In this document: positions 61,826 through 64,000 of the stretch, piece after piece
Layout: each line of letters begins with the position of its first letter
Position numbering within the stretch: the first letter of the stretch is position 1
Assembly: GCA_964654415.1 (NCBI GenBank)
Contig: CAZZIP010000003.1
Location: 124,001 to 188,000 of the forward strand
Source of the DNA: Methylohalobius sp964654415
Lineage (GTDB): Bacteria; Pseudomonadota; Gammaproteobacteria; Methylococcales; Methylothermaceae
Length of the DNA stretch: 64,000 bases
Direction of reading: 5' to 3'
Program-made: the position numbers and the translations under genes
Notes under the pieces: generated by a model
Seen by the model: the letters and a program-made list of their open reading frames with translations, nothing else
Told to the model about the DNA's origin: nothing
The model's database searches: none

Positions 61826-62527
61826 CTACATTCCGTGGTTAGCCACCGTCGCCATGGGCGAACTCGGCATAAGGTCGGCGAAGCAGAACCCCTCTCGTTC
61901 CACGACCTCGCCCACCGTGACGTGCAGCCGCTCGCGAAAGCCAGGCCCGGCGAGGACGCAGGTGTGAAATTCCCCGTTCTCGCCGCACGGATCGACGCCT
62001 TCGGGCAGTTCGGAAAGCAAGGCGTGATCGAACTTACGACCGGCGAACGACGGCGGGAGCTTTTTGGGATCGACGCAGGTGAGGACCGCCTCCACGCCCG
62101 CATCGATCATGCACCGCGCAAGGGGCCAGGTAGGCTCGTGCCAGATTGGAAACAGCGGCTCAAGGCCTGAGCCTTGAAGCTGCTTTATCCGGTAGGCGCG
62201 GATGTCTTCGAGGAAGAGGTCGCCGAAGGCGATGTGGGTGACACCCTGCTTAAGCGCCTCTTTGATCGCCCCCCGCATCGCGCGCTCGTACACTTGGTTG
62301 GAACAAGGCCATGGCAGCGGAATAATGTGGAGCGGCAGCCCAACTGCCCGCGCCTGCGCTTCCACGATGGTGAGGCGAGTGGCGTGCATCGCCACGCGCC
62401 AGTGGGTGGTATTGACGGTCGTCAGGAGACCGACGACTTCGACCTGTGGATCCTGCCGCAGCACGTGCAAGCTTCAGGCGCTGTCCTTGCCCGAACTCCA
62501 GGAAAGCAGAACGCGTCGCCGCCTCAC
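61826..62527 (-). pseudogene. DUF71/COG2102 PP-loop ATPase gene broken by TGA
   Basis: GTG 62527 overlaps the stop of the corrinoid-binding gene (GTGA) and begins RRRRVLLSWSSGKDSA, which contains the ATP pyrophosphatase loop SGKDSA. The next codon, at 62474-62476, is TGA. After it the same frame runs on intact for 216 codons (SLHVLRQDPQVEVVGLLTT, HIAFGDLFLEDIRAYR, GENGEFHTCVLAGPG). The family commonly has a large residue such as Trp after SGKDSA, so a TGG-to-TGA change or a read error is likely. The bacterial branch of DUF71 has been proposed to act in vitamin B12 salvage; the eukaryotic branch makes diphthamide. A restart at TTG 62470 would lack the P-loop. Confidence 0.85.
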
Positions 62528-63468
62528 GCGAACTCCCTCAAAACCCGCTTTTCCCAACCGGTCACCTGAACCGGTGGCGGAAGCCCATCTGGCAACGGAT
62601 GCACCTCTGGATGCAGTGCGTGCGCCAGAATCTCCAAGCTATCCACAAGCCGCGGACCGGGGCGGCTGAAGTAGTGCGAGCCATCTGCCACATACACCCG
62701 CCCCGAGCGCACGGCGGGCAAGTCCTCCCAGCCAGGGACGTTCGCTACGAGCGGCATATCTGCCATGGTTCGATCGATGCTAAAACCACAACAGGCGATG
62801 AACACCACTTCCGGTTGCCAAGCGATCACTTCCTCCCAGCGCAGCGTCCGCGACGGTCGCCCCTCCTGGCCGAGTCCTTCGACGCCGCCGGCCAGCCGAA
62901 CCAACTCTGGATTCCAATGCCCGCAGGAGAAGGGCGGGTCGAGCCACTCCAGCAAAGCAACGCGCGGCCGGTGTTGGATTTGAGCGGTGCGGGCGATCAC
63001 GGCCTTGACCCGTGCCAAAAGCCTGCCGACGACTTCCCTCGCCTTACGCTCTGCGCCCACAGCGTGCGCCACTTGGCGGATAGCGACCAAAACCTGGGCC
63101 AGGGTTTGCGGTTCCAGGTTGATGATCTTTGGGCTGCCGGGGAGACTGCGCGCGGCGGCCAGAACCTCCCCCTCGGCCACCGCGCACACCCCGCACAAGG
63201 CTTGAGTGACGATCAGGTCCGGCCGCAGGGCGTAAAGCGTGGCTAAGTCAAGCGTGTACAAGGCCCGGCCGGTCTGCAATCGCTCCCGCACCAGGCGATC
63301 GATTTCGGCGCTCGTGGCCCCGGAGGGGATCAAGGTACGCGTGACCTTGGGAAGCTGCCGGACAAACGGTGGCCAGTCGCACTCGTGGCTAACGCCCACC
63401 AGTTGGTCTTTAAGCCCCAGGGCGCAAATGATCTCGGTGGCGCTAGGAAGCAGGGATACGATTCTCAT
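62524..63468 (-). CDS. BtuF-like corrinoid-binding protein without signal peptide
   Basis: 314 residues of the periplasmic-binding-protein fold used for B12 and siderophores (MRIVSLLPSATEIICALGL, QALCGVCAVAEGEVL, then DLPAVRSGRVYVADGSHYFS). There is no signal peptide or lipobox, so it probably stays in the cytoplasm, unlike true BtuF. No permease or ATPase genes are next to it. It is followed by a DUF71-type gene, a pairing linked with corrinoid salvage. I searched the upstream strand by eye for a B12-box riboswitch and saw none. Confidence 0.85.
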   Translation of the reverse strand: MRIVSLLPSATEIICALGLKDQLVGVSHECDWPPFVRQLPKVTRTLIPSGATSAEIDRLVRERLQTGRALYTLDLATLYALRPDLIVTQALCGVCAVAEGEVLAAARSLPGSPKIINLEPQTLAQVLVAIRQVAHAVGAERKAREVVGRLLARVKAVIARTAQIQHRPRVALLEWLDPPFSCGHWNPELVRLAGGVEGLGQEGRPSRTLRWEEVIAWQPEVVFIACCGFSIDRTMADMPLVANVPGWEDLPAVRSGRVYVADGSHYFSRPGPRLVDSLEILAHALHPEVHPLPDGLPPPVQVTGWEKRVLREFA

Positions 63469-63619
63469 CGGTCGCTCCTATTTGGACGAGTGCCGGTTCG
63501 CGAAGAGCAGGCAGGACCCTTTCGGCCAGAGCGAGACCGCCGAACAGGGCCATTGCACTAATGGGTGCAAAGTTTGGCGGATGCGGGATTAGCCGGGGTG
63601 GCGCCGTTTTTGGATGCAT
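63443..63619 (-). pseudogene. Truncated remnant resembling a DUF6580-type transport protein
   Basis: A 58-codon frame from ATG 63619 to TAG 63443. Residues 8-28 (PRLIPHPPNFAPISAMALF plus GG) match the opening of DUF6580 putative transport proteins (ECF S-component-like, about 170 residues, several helices). The rest of that family is missing: the frame becomes unlike it after about residue 35 and stops 9 codons into the corrinoid-binding gene. I take it as a decayed gene of the same salvage locus. The match is from memory of the family. Confidence 0.55.
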
Positions 63620-63720
63620 TCACTCTACGCGAGCTGCGCCGTCGAAGGCAGCGATCTACGAGGCAATATGGAAGAGATGGTACAATTTCCGCTTAAGCAA
63701 GTAAACCGAGGAGATGCCCG

Positions 63721-64000
63721 ATGACCCAATCTCTGCTCACCCTGGTCCGTCACGGCCAGTCGATCTGGAACCTGCAAAACCGCTTCACCGGTTGGATCGA
63801 CATTTCTTTAAGCCCCGCCGGAGTCGAGGAAGCGCGCCAAGCAGGCAAGCTTTTGGCCGAGGAGCGCTTTGATGTGGCGTTTGCCTCGACCCTGATCCGC
63901 GCACAAGAGACCCTATTCGAAATCCTGCGCTTGAACCGCCACGCCCAGGGCTATCGCCGCATCCACGAGGGGGAGTCGGCCTGGTACGAGCACTTTCAGC
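63721..64000 (+). CDS. gpmA: 2,3-bisphosphoglycerate-dependent phosphoglycerate mutase (3' end outside window)
   Basis: The first 93 codons are present, cut by the window end. TLVRHGQSIWNLQNRFTGW holds the catalytic histidine and the GpmA-specific NRFTGW; LSPAGVEEARQAGKLLAEE follows as in E. coli. A good CGAGGAG site precedes the ATG. A TACAAT at 63681-63686 may be its -10. It interconverts 3- and 2-phosphoglycerate, which also feeds the serine cycle. Confidence 0.88.
   Translation, partial: MTQSLLTLVRHGQSIWNLQNRFTGWIDISLSPAGVEEARQAGKLLAEERFDVAFASTLIRAQETLFEILRLNRHAQGYRRIHEGESAWYEHFQ

Noticed and set aside
62460..62490. TGA in the DUF71 gene as a selenocysteine codon
   Set aside because: The family does not use selenocysteine at this place and no SECIS-like hairpin follows immediately; a TGG mutation is simpler.
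61764..63613. 15-base repeat TGGCGCCGTTTTTGG at 61764-61778 and 63599-63613 flanking the corrinoid genes
   Set aside because: Direct repeats flanking a locus could mark an insertion, but the match is short, no transposase or integrase is near, and the extended flanks differ.
63469..63720. Possible cobalamin riboswitch upstream of the BtuF-like gene
   Set aside because: No B12-box or paired-stem pattern seen on the minus strand by eye.
1..64000. tRNA, rRNA, CRISPR arrays, insertion sequences, prophage
   Set aside because: Scanned by eye on both strands; no cloverleaf-like T-loop region, spaced repeats, transposase or phage gene was recognised.

Overview
The window looks like chromosome from a methylotrophic, probably methanotrophic, gammaproteobacterium (Methylococcales-like). 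A tetrahydromethanopterin (H4MPT)-linked formaldehyde oxidation and cofactor-synthesis locus (fae, mch, beta-RFAP synthase and accessory genes) lies beside serine-cycle genes (malyl-CoA lyase and the two malate thiokinase subunits). A phosphoketolase/acetate kinase/phosphotransacetylase operon follows further on. The housekeeping run ndk-rlmN-pilF-hisS-yfgM-bamB-der is a typical gammaproteobacterial arrangement. I could not run searches, so the lineage is an inference from gene content and order.

Layout. 1-2.2 kb: two GTPase-like proteins, the first cut by the window edge. 2.2-9.0 kb (minus strand): the ndk-to-der operon. 9.1-12.2 kb (plus): mcl-mtkA-mtkB. 12.2-22.5 kb: the H4MPT/methanofuran-type C1 locus. 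22.6-29.4 kb: Lhr-type helicase, a His-rich secreted protein, endonuclease V, a one-domain MazG, a PfkB kinase and diacylglycerol kinase. 29.6-33.2 kb: a giant MscK-type mechanosensitive channel and a 55-residue membrane protein. 33.3-38.7 kb: ackA-xfp-AhpD-like-pta-slp. 38.7-41.4 kb: two GH57 glycosidases. 41.6-52.9 kb: a TetR-controlled RND pump, a TolC-like channel and a YbhGFSR-like ABC exporter in one direction. 53-57.1 kb: a P-type cation ATPase coupled to a divergent SAM-synthetase homologue. 57.1-61.6 kb: histidine kinase, response regulator and REC-GGDEF-EAL protein. 61.8-63.6 kb: a decaying corrinoid-salvage-like locus. 63.7 kb-end: start of gpmA.

How the genes fit together. Formaldehyde from C1 oxidation is captured by Fae and carried as H4MPT adducts through Mch. 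PabB (p-aminobenzoate), beta-RFAP synthase, three different ATP-grasp proteins, a CitG-like protein, an amino-acid kinase, a hydantoinase-like protein and a HisA-like protein are the expected or suspected makers of H4MPT and methanofuran-type cofactors. MtkAB and Mcl split malate (via malyl-CoA) to acetyl-CoA and glyoxylate. Xfp, AckA and Pta link sugar phosphates with acetyl phosphate, acetate and acetyl-CoA.

Most notable points: an exact 28-base palindrome inserted in two adjacent GTPase genes; a SAM-synthetase homologue with several replaced active-site residues, translationally coupled to a P-type ATPase; a DUF71/COG2102 gene with a TGA right after its P-loop, next to a 58-codon remnant resembling the start of a DUF6580-type transport protein; a secreted protein with eight consecutive histidines; and an alternative start that would give Fae a 21-residue extension. 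No tRNA, rRNA, CRISPR array, transposase or complete insertion sequence was seen.
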